This document shows positions 8,840 to 9,082 of a stretch of DNA of 9,082 nt, one piece after another. Every line of letters starts with the position of its first letter. Positions within the stretch are counted from its first letter, which is position 1. This stretch comes from Xanthobacteraceae bacterium (lineage in GTDB: Bacteria; Pseudomonadota; Alphaproteobacteria; Rhizobiales; Xanthobacteraceae), in contig JASHWN010000283.1 of assembly GCA_030044035.1 (NCBI GenBank), positions 1-9,082 on the forward strand, read 5' to 3'. The position numbers and the translations under genes were made by a program. The notes under the pieces are model-generated. The model did not search any database. It was not told the DNA's origin and worked only from the letters and a program-made list of their open reading frames with translations.

Positions 8840-9082
8840 TCAGACCGGCGCCGCCGCGTGACCGCGGATCACATCCAAAAATTCCTCGCCGTATTGCCGC
8901 AGCTTTGCCTCGCCGACGCCGTGCACCGCCGCCATCTCGACCAGGCTCTTCGGCTTGCGCTTTGCCATATCGAGCAACGTCTTGTCGGGAAACACCACGT
9001 AGGCCGCGACCCGCAGCGCCTTGGCGAGTTCCAAGCGGCGCCGGCGCAGCGCCTCGAACAGAGCGGGATCGCCGGGCGCACC
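8840..9082 (-). CDS. recQ: RecQ-type ATP-dependent DNA helicase, C-terminal HRDC domain (5' part outside the window)
   Basis: The last 80 residues before TGA at 8842-8840 are visible and the frame is open to the window edge. Residues LELAKALRVAAYVVFPDKTL, then LLDMAKRKPKSLVEMAAVHG and VGEAKLRQYGEEFLDVIR match an HRDC domain, the helical nucleic-acid-binding module at the C-terminus of RecQ helicases. RecQ unwinds DNA 3' to 5' in recombination and repair. The P/S-x-V-F-x-D-x-T-L and GVG-x-x-K-x-x-x-Y-G pattern is closer to RecQ than to RNase D, which also carries HRDC, but the helicase core is not in the window. The gene lies upstream of the atp operon on the same strand with a gap of about 240 bases; no clear terminator separates them. 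Confidence 0.8.
   Translation of the reverse strand, partial: GAPGDPALFEALRRRRLELAKALRVAAYVVFPDKTLLDMAKRKPKSLVEMAAVHGVGEAKLRQYGEEFLDVIRGHAAAPV

Overview
The window comes from a GC-rich alphaproteobacterium, most likely of the order Hyphomicrobiales (Rhizobiales) near the Bradyrhizobium/Rhodopseudomonas/Pseudolabrys group. The reasons are the F1-only ATP synthase operon in the order atpH-atpA-atpG-atpD-atpC with no Fo genes attached, the protein sequences themselves, and palindromic intergenic repeats of a kind I remember from that group. The taxonomic placement is inference.

Left edge (1-660): a small minus-strand unit that is AT-richer than the rest. A plausible sigma70-type promoter (624-652) precedes a 91-residue DUF5678-like protein (298-573). 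This is followed in the same reading frame, after one TGA stop, by a clan AA (retropepsin-like) aspartic protease that runs off the left edge (1-291). From 574 to 851 there is no gene; apart from that promoter I see nothing in it.

Middle (852-3515): a plus-strand YgjP/SprT-type zinc metallopeptidase converges on a minus-strand pair, an OmpR-type response regulator followed by a small cyclic-nucleotide-binding-domain protein. The response regulator is transcribed divergently from a plus-strand L,D-transpeptidase (YkuD) gene. The divergent gap carries a stem-loop-forming inverted repeat.

Right (3534-8605): the complete F1 ATP synthase operon on the minus strand, atpH (delta), atpA (alpha), atpG (gamma), atpD (beta), atpC (epsilon). 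Together these build the catalytic head, rotor shaft and stator cap that make ATP from the proton gradient. Two junctions hold hairpin-forming repeats. The A-G gap is almost wholly filled by an unusual array of 7-base units that folds back on itself, and the D-C gap holds a 20-base-arm palindrome. Both lie just after a gene whose product is needed in three copies and before one needed in one copy. The ribosome binding sites follow the same split: good ones before atpA and atpD, none or weak before atpG, atpC and atpH. This is the most interesting signal in the window.

Right edge (8606-9082): a roughly 235-255 base leader/promoter region with repeated TTGCGCC words, then the C-terminal HRDC end of what is most likely the RecQ helicase, cut by the window edge. 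No tRNA, rRNA, CRISPR array or transposase was seen.
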